Shown piece after piece: positions 8,328 to 17,706 of a stretch of 64,000 nucleotides of DNA. The notes beneath the pieces are model-generated. The model did no database searches. It saw nothing but the letters and a program-made list of their open reading frames with translations, and was not told where the DNA came from. Positions within the stretch are counted from its first letter, which is position 1, and every line of letters begins with the position of its first letter. This DNA is from Sedimenticola selenatireducens. GTDB lineage: Bacteria; Pseudomonadota; Gammaproteobacteria; Chromatiales; Chromatiaceae. The stretch spans positions 372,001 through 436,000 of the forward strand of contig NZ_VMNH01000005.1 of NCBI RefSeq assembly GCF_007625115.1, read 5' to 3'. Both the position numbers and the translations under genes were made by a program.

Positions 8328-11174
8328 TCAGTGATTGATTTTCAGTAAAGCCTGATTTAGCCGGCCTTCCAGTCGCTTTTTGAACTTCAGCATCTGGATG
8401 GTGGTATTGTCCTCTCCGGAGTCGATACCGGAAAGTTCAAGACCGGTCAGATAGATGGGGTAAGCCTTCTGTCCGATTCGTTGGTTAAGCAGGTGTTGGG
8501 CAACCGCGCCGTAAAGGCGAGTACCATATTCGAGGGAGCTGAACTCACTTTCACCACAGACCAGCAGATGGGGAGACTGATTCAGATCCAACCCCTCACT
8601 GATCAGGCGTAACTCCATATAGCTGTCAGGCAGGCGATGGCGCGGAGGCGTGCGTGGCTCCGCGCTGTACTGGCCGTCACGATCTCGCTGCAGTTGATAG
8701 AATTCAGGCGCATCGAGCAGATAGCGATGACTTGGTTGATCAGTATGCAGGCTGCGTGATAGTTGCAGGCCTTTAAGGAAGCGCTGCTGCTGCACCAGCA
8801 GGTAGTGTTCATCCGCTTCGTGCATCTGTTGGTGGAATAGGGAACCCTGCTCATCCAGGATGTAGAGTTCGGTCTTACCGGCCCGTGAGATATAAAAGAC
8901 CTGAATCACATCGGCGCGGTTATAGCCCAAGATACAGGGCAGGGGTGTATCCGCCAGTGTGAGACTGTCAATGGTGGTCGGTCGGAAGGTGCGAGAAGGT
9001 TCGGCAAGGATATCCATCACCTCCGCTTCGCTCGCCATAGAGAAGTATGAAAACTTGTCGTTTTGATAGTGGATCAGATAAAAATCATCATCGATGCGCA
9101 GCAGATAGCGGCTGTTCAAGCCGGCAGCGCTTTCACTGAAACAGGCTGCAATATGATTGAACAGCGAGTCGACCCGTTTTGCCGTACTCCCGCCCCTGAC
9201 CGAGGCAAAACTATGCGCAGAAACAGGGGGTGGTTGATGTTTGCTGTCGGCTACCAGGCTCATTCTCAAGAAGTGACAGAGTGCATTGAGTAACCCATGG
9301 GTCCCTTTATGCTGGGTGACCAGTGTCTCCCCCCAGCTGGTTGTGATCAGTTGTTCAACCGTTTCAACCAGGGAGCTGTGGGCCGAGCCAAAACTGAGCG
9401 GATCACACCGATCGGTTGTCAGCTGTTTGCCCAGTTTGGCCAAGTGGGCCATAGGATCGGTGCCGGTGTTGATAAACAGGGTGCAGGAGAGGGCATAGGG
9501 GGGTTGCTTGAGGCGCTGCATGGGGACCGGATCAACATCCTGATGCGGATAGAGCGTGGTCAGCGTGCTGAGTATGGCACTCAACTCCTCCTGGCGAACA
9601 GGGTTCTCTTTTGGATAGAGGGTGACGATGGTACTCTGGTTAATCAGCCGATTGAGGTGGCACCAGGCCAACACTTCGGTCAGGCTGGCAGTTGTTTTCA
9701 GTGGGCTGGTGACCCGAGCCGCTTTTTCATTGACGTCCCCCAGATAGAGTGACCAGGCGAATTGATCGCCCTGGGTTTGCGTGTAATAGAGTGAAATGCG
9801 CTCTTCATACAGGTTGCGGGTGATACCGGGATTGATACAGTCGATCTTTCCAGGGCGTTTCTCTAGCGCTGTGTAGAGTTTGCGACCCAACAGGCTGATC
9901 TCTTCAGGGTCGATGGCATTGGTGGAGACATATTCCCGGGCGAAATCGGTTAACAGGCGGTAGCTTTCACTTAACTCGCGGACCAGATGGTTTCGCTCGT
10001 CCATCACCTGATCAATCTTCCAGCTATGGCGTGAGTCCAGATTAACCAGATTGCCGCGGCGCCAGCCCCACTGATGGGTCATCTGTTGTAGCAAGTCACG
10101 CTTCCAGTTGTCACGCAGGCGTGACTGGTCCTGGCTCAACGTCTGCTCAGCCTTGAAGTAGAGGCAGCGTCTGGCCAGCTCAAGGCGGTCTTTCTCGCGT
10201 CGTTCCACCAGGTACTGTTCAACCCGCTGATACATGAGTACGTACGGATCGAGTTTTTGCAGATCTAACTCGCCGTTGTAAATGGCTGTCTTGGCCTCCT
10301 GACAGAGCCAGCGGATGTCCGGATAGTCCCGCGCATAGGCCTCGGTTAAGAACAGCTTAAGGATGGTCTTGTAGGGCGACTCAATGCCCTTGAACAATTG
10401 CCAGTGGGCAGCGCCGAGGAACTCCTCCACCGGGATAGATTCCAGGCTGCCAAAATCGATACAGTCCATGGGATCAACAAACCGCTTTTCGAACAGCATC
10501 TGCACATATTGAGTGTAGTGCGCTTCCTCTTCTGGAGGCACCAGCCACCAGACGGGATAGCGGCCCGCGAGGAGAACGCCGGTTCGATAAAATTCTTCCA
10601 GGAGCAGATGTGGCTGGGTGGTGCCGCTACTCTCATGTGACAGCGCGTCCAGCTTACCGCTACGAAAGGCATCCACATCCATGATGAAAAAATGAACTTC
10701 GAGATTAAACTCACTCCCCCAGGCTTCAATTTTTTTCGCCTTGAGTTTGAGCAGTTCACGCTCAGAGTGACTTATGTTTGGGTCGTGGCAGAGCCAGATA
10801 TCAAAATCGCTGCCACTGGTGTGGGCAATACTGCCAATACTTCCCATCAGGTAAAGGGCGTGGATATAAAAACGCGGTAACGCGCGTTTTTTATACTCGA
10901 AACTGCGGCTGAGTTTGTGAGCTAAACGTAACACCGACTGGGAGGGGGTGTAGTCCGGTATACCCGTGGGCGCCTCGGTACCGGCAAAGCCTGGCAGTGT
11001 GGGATGGTTGATGTGAAACAACAGCGGCAGAATATCGAGAAATGCCTGCTGATTTGGCGTTAACTCCCTACCAATGGTGCGCAGGCGCTCCCGATGCAGG
11101 CCAAGAAAACGCCGGCGAATGGTTCGTAGTTCCTGGCGGCCGATACCGTCTTTGTAAGATACTGCATCGGCCAT
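8328..11174 (-). CDS. cyaA: Class I adenylate cyclase
   Basis: CyaA makes cAMP from ATP for Crp-dependent regulation. The product (948 residues from the ATG at 11174) belongs to the enterobacterial class I family: the catalytic N-terminal half contains the nucleotidyltransferase-like motif LMGSIGSIAHTSGSDFDIW (the GSDFD is at about residues 121-125), and the remainder is the long regulatory domain. It is longer than the E. coli enzyme (848 residues). An upstream ATG at 11180 (MTM) is also possible, but the GAGG ribosome site is better spaced for 11174. It starts 10 bases after the stop of the PAS/degenerate-GGDEF gene, implying an operon. Confidence 0.95.
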   Translation of the reverse strand: MADAVSYKDGIGRQELRTIRRRFLGLHRERLRTIGRELTPNQQAFLDILPLLFHINHPTLPGFAGTEAPTGIPDYTPSQSVLRLAHKLSRSFEYKKRALPRFYIHALYLMGSIGSIAHTSGSDFDIWLCHDPNISHSERELLKLKAKKIEAWGSEFNLEVHFFIMDVDAFRSGKLDALSHESSGTTQPHLLLEEFYRTGVLLAGRYPVWWLVPPEEEAHYTQYVQMLFEKRFVDPMDCIDFGSLESIPVEEFLGAAHWQLFKGIESPYKTILKLFLTEAYARDYPDIRWLCQEAKTAIYNGELDLQKLDPYVLMYQRVEQYLVERREKDRLELARRCLYFKAEQTLSQDQSRLRDNWKRDLLQQMTHQWGWRRGNLVNLDSRHSWKIDQVMDERNHLVRELSESYRLLTDFAREYVSTNAIDPEEISLLGRKLYTALEKRPGKIDCINPGITRNLYEERISLYYTQTQGDQFAWSLYLGDVNEKAARVTSPLKTTASLTEVLAWCHLNRLINQSTIVTLYPKENPVRQEELSAILSTLTTLYPHQDVDPVPMQRLKQPPYALSCTLFINTGTDPMAHLAKLGKQLTTDRCDPLSFGSAHSSLVETVEQLITTSWGETLVTQHKGTHGLLNALCHFLRMSLVADSKHQPPPVSAHSFASVRGGSTAKRVDSLFNHIAACFSESAAGLNSRYLLRIDDDFYLIHYQNDKFSYFSMASEAEVMDILAEPSRTFRPTTIDSLTLADTPLPCILGYNRADVIQVFYISRAGKTELYILDEQGSLFHQQMHEADEHYLLVQQQRFLKGLQLSRSLHTDQPSHRYLLDAPEFYQLQRDRDGQYSAEPRTPPRHRLPDSYMELRLISEGLDLNQSPHLLVCGESEFSSLEYGTRLYGAVAQHLLNQRIGQKAYPIYLTGLELSGIDSGEDNTTIQMLKFKKRLEGRLNQALLKINH

Positions 11175-11184
11175 CGTCATGCCC

Positions 11185-12018
11185 TCAGGAGGGGTTGGCC
11201 CCAGTTTCGCCCTCATTTAGACTGGCGAAGGCCTGCTTCATCAGCAGACGAGCATCCTGCCCCTTGTGCCATTCCGCCAGGCCGAACTGTAATCCCAGAT
11301 TCCCCGGTTCAAACTGATCCGGCCAACTGAGATCAGTAAACTCGGCCAGTACTTTGTCCATGAGTTCGCTGCAATCTTGTAGGGTGGTTTCAGGGAGTAT
11401 GGTGATGAACTGGTTGTGATCCCAGCGTGCGATCAGGTCCACCCAGCGCAGGCGGTCGCGCAGATAGCGACTAATGGCCAGGATGACCTCATTGGGGAGC
11501 TGTTCATCATTCTTTTTGTCGACCAGTGATATGACGGCCAGGCTGAGTGGGTTTTGGTAGCGGCGGCTACGGGCAACCTGTGCATTAAGTGCACGCGTGA
11601 GGGCTTGGCGGTTGGCCAGGCCAGTCAGCTCATCGGTGATGGCCAGTTCTTCGACCTGCTTTTTGAGGCGCTGATTCTCATCGCTCAACTGAACCTGCTC
11701 GGTAACATCCTGGAAGTATTTGATCGTGTGAATGGATGGATCGAGCTGGTTTTGCTCATCGACAGTACAGAGTAACCAGCGTTCCTGCTCGACCCCCGGC
11801 CCAAACAGGTGCATCAAACCTGAACTTTTGAATAGCCCCCTGTGTGTGGTGAATGGGAAGCGCTCTCTGCTTTGTCCTACCAGTTGATCTGACTTCAGTG
11901 CCAGCATCGCCTCCAGTGCGGGATTGAGCCAGTTGATCTTGCCGGCCTGATCCAGAATCAACACGCCACAGGGACAGGCCTGCAGACACTGGTAGATATT
12001 GCTACTAGGGTGAGTCAA
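11185..12018 (-). CDS. PAS domain protein with degenerate GGDEF domain, probable c-di-GMP receptor
   Basis: A 277-residue protein: an N-terminal PAS-like sensor (about 10-110, with ACPCGVLILDQAGKINWLNP), a short coiled linker (LSDENQRLKKQVEELA) and a GGDEF-type domain beginning ITDELTGLANRQAL. The active site is lost: DHNQF stands where GGDEF should be and the metal-binding DxD is missing. The inhibitory-site motif RxxD (RWVD), five residues before it, is kept, so it may bind c-di-GMP rather than make it, as in PelD-like proteins. Start: a TTG at 12018 with GGAGG nine bases upstream; the longer frame begins at another TTG without a ribosome site. It is immediately upstream of cyaA. Confidence 0.82.
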   Translation of the reverse strand: MTHPSSNIYQCLQACPCGVLILDQAGKINWLNPALEAMLALKSDQLVGQSRERFPFTTHRGLFKSSGLMHLFGPGVEQERWLLCTVDEQNQLDPSIHTIKYFQDVTEQVQLSDENQRLKKQVEELAITDELTGLANRQALTRALNAQVARSRRYQNPLSLAVISLVDKKNDEQLPNEVILAISRYLRDRLRWVDLIARWDHNQFITILPETTLQDCSELMDKVLAEFTDLSWPDQFEPGNLGLQFGLAEWHKGQDARLLMKQAFASLNEGETGANPS

Positions 12019-12157
12019 AACTGCGATCCTCCGATCTGATATTTTTATAGGGTCCCAACACACTATAGTGCGTCCAAAAGGGCCCAAACTTTAGATCTGA
12101 CTGCATTAAATCGTCTATAGTAGGTTTCAACTGATGCCAAAATTATGTGGATGAGTA

Positions 12158-12571
12158 ATGACGCTACGAATCATTGATCAGGATCAGCAGCTACTGCCCG
12201 GTCGCCCACTCTGGCGTAGGGTGCCTACCGTCGACCCTTCTGGAAAATATCTGAATGATTTTATGCTGCTGATTCCTGGCCTCAAAAGAGAGCCAAGTGT
12301 CCGGCGAGAGCAGGTACTCGATGCGCTGAAAGAGCTATTTGAGCTGCACGCGGATCAGGTGGTGTTTGCGGATCTGAATCTGAAGCTGAATTTACTCTGG
12401 GTCAGTCATCGGCAAGGCAAGGGGGTCACGCTGAAACTGTTTGAGGCGATCCGGGCGCGGGTACCCGAGGCGGTATTGGTGGCTAGTCAGGCGGAGGCTC
12501 AGTTGGGCTGGTTGGAGCAGCACCGGCGTAAACCAAAGGCCATTCTGCGACTATTGAGCTGGATGCGCTGA
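12158..12571 (+). CDS. Conserved-looking hypothetical protein, 137 residues
   Basis: I do not recognise this family. The soluble 137-residue protein begins MTLRIIDQDQQLLPGRPLWRR and has a central mixed alpha/beta part (LDALKELFELHADQVVFADLNLKLN followed by LLWVSHRQG), with no signal peptide, membrane segment or cysteine motif. Codon use looks like its neighbours and the frame is clean, supporting a real gene. It is transcribed away from the degenerate-GGDEF gene (divergent, about 140 bases) and converges with the MazG-like gene 12 bases downstream. Function unknown. Confidence 0.65.
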   Translation: MTLRIIDQDQQLLPGRPLWRRVPTVDPSGKYLNDFMLLIPGLKREPSVRREQVLDALKELFELHADQVVFADLNLKLNLLWVSHRQGKGVTLKLFEAIRARVPEAVLVASQAEAQLGWLEQHRRKPKAILRLLSWMR

Positions 12572-12583
12572 CTCCCTCAAGTG

Positions 12584-12952
12584 CTACTCCTTATATTCGT
12601 CGGCCCGTCGGGCGTCCCCGTAGACCTTGTGAGCAGGATAACGTGACTCATTGATCTCAATCTTGCGATTGGCAGCTGCAATCAGGTCAATGTCCAGTCG
12701 TTCAGCCGTGCGAATGGTGTAGATGAGGATATCCGCTAGCTCCATGGCTACCTCGTCTTTTTTATCCGGCGAAAGCTCCTGGCTCTGCGCTTCTGTGAGC
12801 CACTGAAAGTGCTCGACCAGTTCGGCGCATTCAGCAATCAGCGCCATCGCCAGATTTTTTGGTGAGTGGAACTGTTCCCAATCCCGCTCCCGTGCAAAGG
12901 TCAGTAGTCGTATGTTGAGCTGATCAAGGGAGTCTTTTGTTGTCTCAGTCAT
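12584..12952 (-). CDS. MazG-like nucleotide pyrophosphohydrolase (dCTPase type)
   Basis: A 122-residue all-alpha NTP pyrophosphohydrolase that likely hydrolyses non-canonical or excess dNTPs to the monophosphate. The metal-binding pattern is clear: LIAECAELVEHFQW (ExxE) and, later, DEVAMELADILIYTIRTAERL (ExxD with surrounding acidic residues), as in the DCTPP1/RS21-C6 group. The start ATG at 12952 overlaps the end of the HIT gene by 8 bases, so the two are translationally coupled; the longer frame only re-reads HIT sequence. Confidence 0.87.
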   Translation of the reverse strand: MTETTKDSLDQLNIRLLTFARERDWEQFHSPKNLAMALIAECAELVEHFQWLTEAQSQELSPDKKDEVAMELADILIYTIRTAERLDIDLIAAANRKIEINESRYPAHKVYGDARRADEYKE

Positions 12953-13352
12953 CGTTAAACCAGGCCTGTAAGGTGGCGATATGGTGGGCGCACTCTGCCT
13001 CAGTATAGGCGATGGGTTGGCCGCATCCCCATATTGGTCCTGGCCAGCAGGGATCATCTGACCGCCGCGCTACCACGTGCCAGTGAAGCTGAGGCACCAG
13101 ATTGCCCAGTGCCGCTACATTGATTTTGTCCGGTGTGTAGAGCTGTTCCAGCGCCATGGAAGCGTGGCTGCTCTCGCTGATCAGTTGTTGCTGGTCTGCC
13201 AGGTTGAGTTGGTGCACTGCGGTGATAGCGGGTCGTTTGGGGATCAGGATCAGCCAGGGAAAGCGTCGGTCGTTCATTAGCCGTACTTCACACAGCGTCA
13301 ACCCACACAGCGGCAGGGTGTCGGCCAGAAGCCGCGGATGAATTTGGAACAT
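12945..13352 (-). CDS. HIT domain protein
   Basis: A 135-residue histidine-triad protein, probably a nucleotide hydrolase or transferase. It has the HIT order: start MFQIHPRLLADT, the strand WLILIPKRPAIT, and the catalytic segment NLVPQLHWHVVARRSDD, in which the first histidine of the triad is replaced by Gln, a change common in proteobacterial members of this group. The C terminus is helical. It is 7 bases after the enoyl-CoA hydratase stop and overlaps the MazG-like gene, forming a three-gene unit. Confidence 0.88.
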   Translation of the reverse strand: MFQIHPRLLADTLPLCGLTLCEVRLMNDRRFPWLILIPKRPAITAVHQLNLADQQQLISESSHASMALEQLYTPDKINVAALGNLVPQLHWHVVARRSDDPCWPGPIWGCGQPIAYTEAECAHHIATLQAWFNDD

Positions 13353-13359
13353 CGACGGT

Positions 13360-14163
13360 TTACCGGTCCTGCCAGTTGGGCGGGCGCTTTTCGGTGAAGG
13401 CATCGATGCCTTCGCCGACATCGCTGAACATCATATTGTCTGCCATCGCCTCACTGGCGAATTGATAGGCCTGTTCAACACCCATTTCCAGTTGTTTGTA
13501 ATACATCGCCTTACCGAGGGCGATAGACGCGCTCGACTTGTTACAGATCGACTGGGCCAATTTCAGGACCTCGGCGTCGAGTTGGTCCAGTGGCACGGCG
13601 CGATTGATTAATCCCTCTGCCGCAGCCTGCTGGGCGGAAATAAAGCCGCCGGTCAGCAGCATCTCCATCGCCTGTTTACGGCCGACGTTTCGCGATAGCG
13701 GGACACTGGGGGTGCCGCAGAAAAGTCCTACATTGATGCCGGAGACGGCAAATCGCGCCCCCTCTTCGGCGATGGCGAGATCACAGGAGGCGACCAACTG
13801 ACAGCCCGCGGCCGTGGCAATGCTGTGTACTCGGGCAATGACCGGCTGAGGCAGAGTGCTGATGCGGGTCATCACTTTACCGCAACGGGTAAAGAGCTGT
13901 TGAAAGTAGTCCCGTTCGCTCTGGGTGCGCATCTGCTTCAGGTCATGTCCGGCACAGAAGGCGCGCCCATTGCCAGCCAGTACCACCACCCGAATTGACT
14001 TATCCACAGCAATCGCGTCGAGTTGTTTTTGTAGGTTTTCCAGTAGCTCCTCTGAGAGGGCGTTGAACTGGTTGGGTCGGTTCAGGGTCAGGTAGGCGAT
14101 GCCTTCCCGGTCATCGCGCAGTATCAAGGCGCTCTCGTTCTCGGTCTGTTGGGTTGATGTCAT
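13360..14163 (-). CDS. Enoyl-CoA hydratase/isomerase family protein
   Basis: A 267-residue crotonase-fold protein. The CoA-binding/oxyanion segments are visible: NRPNQFNALSEEL, AGNGRAFCAGHDLKQM and the region GVLxx-like VNVGLFCGTPSVPLSR. The last of these, with RNVGRKQAMEMLLTGGFISA, resembles the ECHDC3 subgroup, which often has an altered catalytic pair, so hydratase activity is not assured. Substrate unknown. The ATG at 14163 has GAGGGC upstream. It is the first gene of the unit with the HIT and MazG-like genes. Confidence 0.87.
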   Translation of the reverse strand: MTSTQQTENESALILRDDREGIAYLTLNRPNQFNALSEELLENLQKQLDAIAVDKSIRVVVLAGNGRAFCAGHDLKQMRTQSERDYFQQLFTRCGKVMTRISTLPQPVIARVHSIATAAGCQLVASCDLAIAEEGARFAVSGINVGLFCGTPSVPLSRNVGRKQAMEMLLTGGFISAQQAAAEGLINRAVPLDQLDAEVLKLAQSICNKSSASIALGKAMYYKQLEMGVEQAYQFASEAMADNMMFSDVGEGIDAFTEKRPPNWQDR

Positions 14164-14234
14164 GGGCTGCCCTCGTTTTTGGTTACCCGGGTAACTATAC
14201 AGATAATGAGCCGGTTAATGTAAGCCTTGAGTTT

Positions 14235-14314
14235 GTAGGGTGGGCACGTTAAATGCGCCTACATCGTGCGAGCGATGCAGGTGGTGGTGGGCACAAAAGA
14301 CGTGCCCACCCTAC
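14235..14314. repeat. Palindromic repeat element with GTAGGGTGGGCACGT arms
   Basis: Perfect 15-base inverted arms (14235-14249 and 14300-14314) bracket about 50 bases that themselves fold (CATCG-TGCGAG-CGATG in the centre) and contain a near copy of the arm, GTGGTGGGCAC, at about 14284-14294. This is the shape of a REP/MITE-like intergenic palindrome. It lies in the 184-base gap between argH and the enoyl-CoA hydratase gene and could also act as a transcript end for argH on the minus strand. Confidence 0.75.
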
Positions 14315-14347
14315 CGGCTAAACGGGTTCAGCCGTATCTGGCGAGTG

Positions 14348-15733
14348 CTACTCAGCGGCCAGACGCTGGCGGGCGCGTTCAATGGCCGCCCGCACCTGGG
14401 CTGGTGCGGTGCCGCCAATGTGATCACGGGCCGCCACCGAACCCTCCAGGGTCAGCACCTCATATACATCATCGGTGATCTGGTCAGAGAAGGCCTGCAG
14501 TTCATTCAGGCTCAGATCTGAGAGATCGCATCCCTTGGTCACACCCAGTGCAACGGCCTTGCCCACTACCTCATGGGCATCCCGGAACGGGGTCCCTTTA
14601 CGCACCAGATAATCGGCCAGATCGGTTGCCGTGGCAAAGCCCTTCATGGTGGCTTCGCGCATGCTCTGATGTTTACAGGTTATGGCCGGGATCATATCGG
14701 CAAACACCTTGAGTGAGCCTTTCAGGTTATCTACGGTATCAAATAACGGCTCCTTGTCTTCCTGATTGTCCTTGTTGTAGGCCAGCGGTTGGCCTTTCAT
14801 GAGGGTGAGCAGGCCGATCAGGTGGCCAAAGATACGACCGGTCTTGCCGCGCACCAGCTCAGGCACATCGGGGTTTTTCTTCTGCGGCATAATGGAAGAG
14901 CCGGTGCAGAAGCTGTCCGACAGATCAACAAAATTGAACTGGGCGGAAGACCAGATGATCAGCTCCTCTGACATGCGGGAGAGATGCATCATGATCAGGG
15001 CGGCGGCGGCGCTGAATTCTATGGCGAAATCCCGGTCACTCACCGAATCCAGAGAATTTTCACTGGGGCGGTCGAAACCCAGCAACTCTGCCGTATAGTG
15101 CCGATCGATTGGATAGGTGGTGCCGGCCAGGGCAGCGGAACCCAATGGCATGATGTTGACCCGCTTGTTGCAGTCCGCCAGACGCTCGCGATCCCGGTCC
15201 AACATTTCAAACCAGGCCATCAGGTGGTGGCCGAAGGTTACTGGCTGTGCAGTTTGCAGGTGAGTGAAACCGGGCATGATGGTGTCGGCCTCACGTTCAG
15301 CTGTGTCCAGCAGGGCCTGCTGCAGACGTAGGATCTCGGTACGGATGATCTCGATCTCGTCGCGCATATAGAGCCGTATGTCAGTAGCCACTTGATCATT
15401 GCGTGAGCGGCCGGTATGCAGTTTCTTGCCTGCGTCACCAATCGCCTTGGTGAGGTGGGACTCCACGTTCATGTGGACGTCTTCCAACTCGACGGACCAT
15501 TCGAAGTTCCCGGATTCGATCTGATCTCGAATCTGCTCCAGTCCGGTTGTGATAGCGTCACGCTCATCCAGCGTTAGAATGCCAGATTTGGCCAGCATGG
15601 TGGCGTGGGCGATGGAGCCCTGGATATCATAGCGGTAGAGGCGCTGATCAAACTCTACCGATGCTGTGAAGGCCTCAACGAAGGCGTCTGTCGGTTCGCT
15701 GAAACGCCCGGACCAGAGTTTTTTGTCGCTCAT
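14348..15733 (-). CDS. argH: Argininosuccinate lyase
   Basis: ArgH cleaves argininosuccinate to arginine and fumarate. The 461-residue protein starts [20 protein letters not shown] and contains the superfamily signature [15 protein letters not shown] together with [13 protein letters not shown] and [14 protein letters not shown]. Length is standard. The ATG at 15733 is chosen by homology; the frame is open to 15850 without support. Placement next to algZ is the pseudomonad arrangement. Divergent from algZ. Confidence 0.98.
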   Translation of the reverse strand: MSDKKLWSGRFSEPTDAFVEAFTASVEFDQRLYRYDIQGSIAHATMLAKSGILTLDERDAITTGLEQIRDQIESGNFEWSVELEDVHMNVESHLTKAIGDAGKKLHTGRSRNDQVATDIRLYMRDEIEIIRTEILRLQQALLDTAEREADTIMPGFTHLQTAQPVTFGHHLMAWFEMLDRDRERLADCNKRVNIMPLGSAALAGTTYPIDRHYTAELLGFDRPSENSLDSVSDRDFAIEFSAAAALIMMHLSRMSEELIIWSSAQFNFVDLSDSFCTGSSIMPQKKNPDVPELVRGKTGRIFGHLIGLLTLMKGQPLAYNKDNQEDKEPLFDTVDNLKGSLKVFADMIPAITCKHQSMREATMKGFATATDLADYLVRKGTPFRDAHEVVGKAVALGVTKGCDLSDLSLNELQAFSDQITDDVYEVLTLEGSVAARDHIGGTAPAQVRAAIERARQRLAAE

Positions 15734-15893
15734 GTGATATATATTCCTGCTTGAGAACCAAGAAGCTAATGGATCATTAATAGTAGCGTGTAAGATATAA
15801 CAACTTAACCCGTGTCCCGGAAGAGATGGGGCTGATGTGAATTGGACCAATTGTATCAGGATTTGCCACCAGGTTAAGTTGCATAGGAGAGAT

Positions 15894-16943
15894 ATGGGCC
15901 AGAAAGGAACAAGCAGACAGACGCCAGAGCAGATAAGGGTGGCCTATCTGCCGAATTTCTGCAGCATTCGCATGGTGTTTGGTGTGGTGGTCTCGGCCGA
16001 GCTACTGGCGGTTATCCTGACCCTCTCCTCGCTGGAGTCGTTGTCGGCATTTGCCAGTGATCTCAGTCTGCGCTCGCTCTATATCCAGTGGATCGCCCTA
16101 GTAGGCAGCGCCATGATCTGTCTGATCCGCCCCTGGATCAGTCACCTTAAGACCTGGGTTGCCGGATTGATCGCTTGGTCGGTGCTGCTTCTGGTGACGC
16201 TACTGATTGGGCTGTTGGCAATCTGGATTTTGGATATGCCCAATGGGGAGCACTTTTTATTCAAGAGCTTGGTCATCAGTGCCTTGGTGTCGGCCTTATT
16301 GATGCACTATCTGTCTATCCAGTATCGCTGGCGTCTGCAGGTCGAGGCCGAGTCAAAGGCCCATTTGCAAGCCCTGCAGTCACGTATACGCCCACACTTT
16401 TTGTTTAATAGCATGAATACCATCGCGAGCCTGACCCGGAGTAATCCGACTTTGGCAGAAGAGGTGGTTTATGACTTATCGGATCTGTTTCGTGCATCAC
16501 TTTCTAATGCCCAGCGCATGTCTACACTGGGGGAGGAGTTGGAGCTGAGTCGCGGTTATTTGCGTATTGAAGGGCAGCGTCTGGGCGATCGGTTACAAGT
16601 GACCTGGGATCTGCTTGATCTACCCGAGGAAGCCGAGTTGCCCGCCTTGATACTGCAACCCCTGTTGGAGAATGCGATCTATCACGGCATAGAACCGTCG
16701 ACAGCGCCTGGCAAGATACAGATTGTGGGTCGCTACCGTCGAAAAAGAGTCAATATCAGTATTCGCAACACCTTGCCTGCCGATGGTGCAAAGGGGCGTC
16801 GTGCGGGTAATCACATGGCCTTGGATAATATTCGTGAGCGGCTACAGGGCTTTTTTGATGAAGAGGCTTCTCTCAGTGTTAGTCATGTGGATGGTGAGCA
16901 TCAGGTTAGGGTGGTGTTTCCCTACCCTTGGAAAGAGCAATGA
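15894..16943 (+). CDS. algZ: LytS/YehU-type sensor histidine kinase, AlgZ (FimS)-like
   Basis: A 349-residue membrane kinase with four predicted helices in residues 30-150 and a LytS-type His_kinase domain; the phospho-acceptor is in [19 protein letters not shown] and the ATP-binding N box is [12 protein letters not shown]. It should phosphorylate the AlgR-like regulator encoded next. In Pseudomonas this pair controls alginate, type IV pili and virulence; here the targets are unknown. The ATG at 15894 has AGGAGA six bases upstream and is preferred over a GTG at 15837. Its stop overlaps the algR start (ATGA). Confidence 0.9.
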   Translation: MGQKGTSRQTPEQIRVAYLPNFCSIRMVFGVVVSAELLAVILTLSSLESLSAFASDLSLRSLYIQWIALVGSAMICLIRPWISHLKTWVAGLIAWSVLLLVTLLIGLLAIWILDMPNGEHFLFKSLVISALVSALLMHYLSIQYRWRLQVEAESKAHLQALQSRIRPHFLFNSMNTIASLTRSNPTLAEEVVYDLSDLFRASLSNAQRMSTLGEELELSRGYLRIEGQRLGDRLQVTWDLLDLPEEAELPALILQPLLENAIYHGIEPSTAPGKIQIVGRYRRKRVNISIRNTLPADGAKGRRAGNHMALDNIRERLQGFFDEEASLSVSHVDGEHQVRVVFPYPWKEQ

Positions 16944-17677
16944 AAATCCTGATCGTTGATGATGAAGCGCATGCCCGGTCTCGCCTAAGGAGTCTGATCG
17001 AGGAGATTGGCCCTCCCCATCGAGTGGTTGGTGAGGCGGATAATGGTACCGATGCCGTTCAACGGTGCCGGACTGGGGACGTGGATCTGGTGTTGTTGGA
17101 TATCCGCATGCCAGGACGGGATGGTATGGAGGCCGCGGCTGATCTGGCACGCTTTCCTGCCCCCCCTGCGGTTATCTTTGTCACCGCCTATGATGAACAT
17201 GCCCTGGCGGCCTTTGAGCGACAGGCCGTCGACTATCTACTCAAGCCCATTCGCCGGGAGCGGCTGGAAAAGGCGCTTGAGAAGGCCGCGACCCTGAACC
17301 GTCCACAACTACAAGCCCTGCAAGCTCTGCAGGAATTGCCCGATGCGGGCTATATCAGTGTCAGTTATCGCGGTGGGCTACAGCGTATACCACTTAGCGA
17401 GGTGATTTACTTTCAGGCGGATCATAAATATGTCACGGTCTGCCATACTGGCGGTGAGGCGTTGCTGGAAGAGTCGCTGCGATCACTTGAAGAGCGCCAT
17501 CCGGAACGCTTTATTCGCATCCACAGAAATGCCTTGATCGCACGGGATCGGCTACTCGGACTGCATAAGTTATCGGCTGGTGGGTGCAGTGTGATGCTGG
17601 CAGGCAGCGACGCTGAACTTGAGGTCAGTCGGCGTCATCTCGCCGAGGTCAGGAAGCTGCTGCGTGGCAAAATCTAA
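16940..17677 (+). CDS. algR: LytTR response regulator AlgR
   Basis: A 245-residue regulator with an N-terminal receiver domain (phospho-acceptor Asp54 in LVLLDIRMPGRDG; conserved Thr/Lys in FVTAYDEHAL and DYLLKPIR) and a C-terminal LytTR DNA-binding domain (about 145-245, with the family segments VIYFQADHKYVTV and RFIRIHRNALI). It is translationally coupled to the upstream kinase. The order argH, algZ, algR, hemC matches Pseudomonas, which makes AlgR orthology likely. Confidence 0.93.
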   Translation: MKILIVDDEAHARSRLRSLIEEIGPPHRVVGEADNGTDAVQRCRTGDVDLVLLDIRMPGRDGMEAAADLARFPAPPAVIFVTAYDEHALAAFERQAVDYLLKPIRRERLEKALEKAATLNRPQLQALQALQELPDAGYISVSYRGGLQRIPLSEVIYFQADHKYVTVCHTGGEALLEESLRSLEERHPERFIRIHRNALIARDRLLGLHKLSAGGCSVMLAGSDAELEVSRRHLAEVRKLLRGKI

Positions 17678-17706
17678 ATACACTTAATTGGTGTGATCGG
17701 GTTGCG

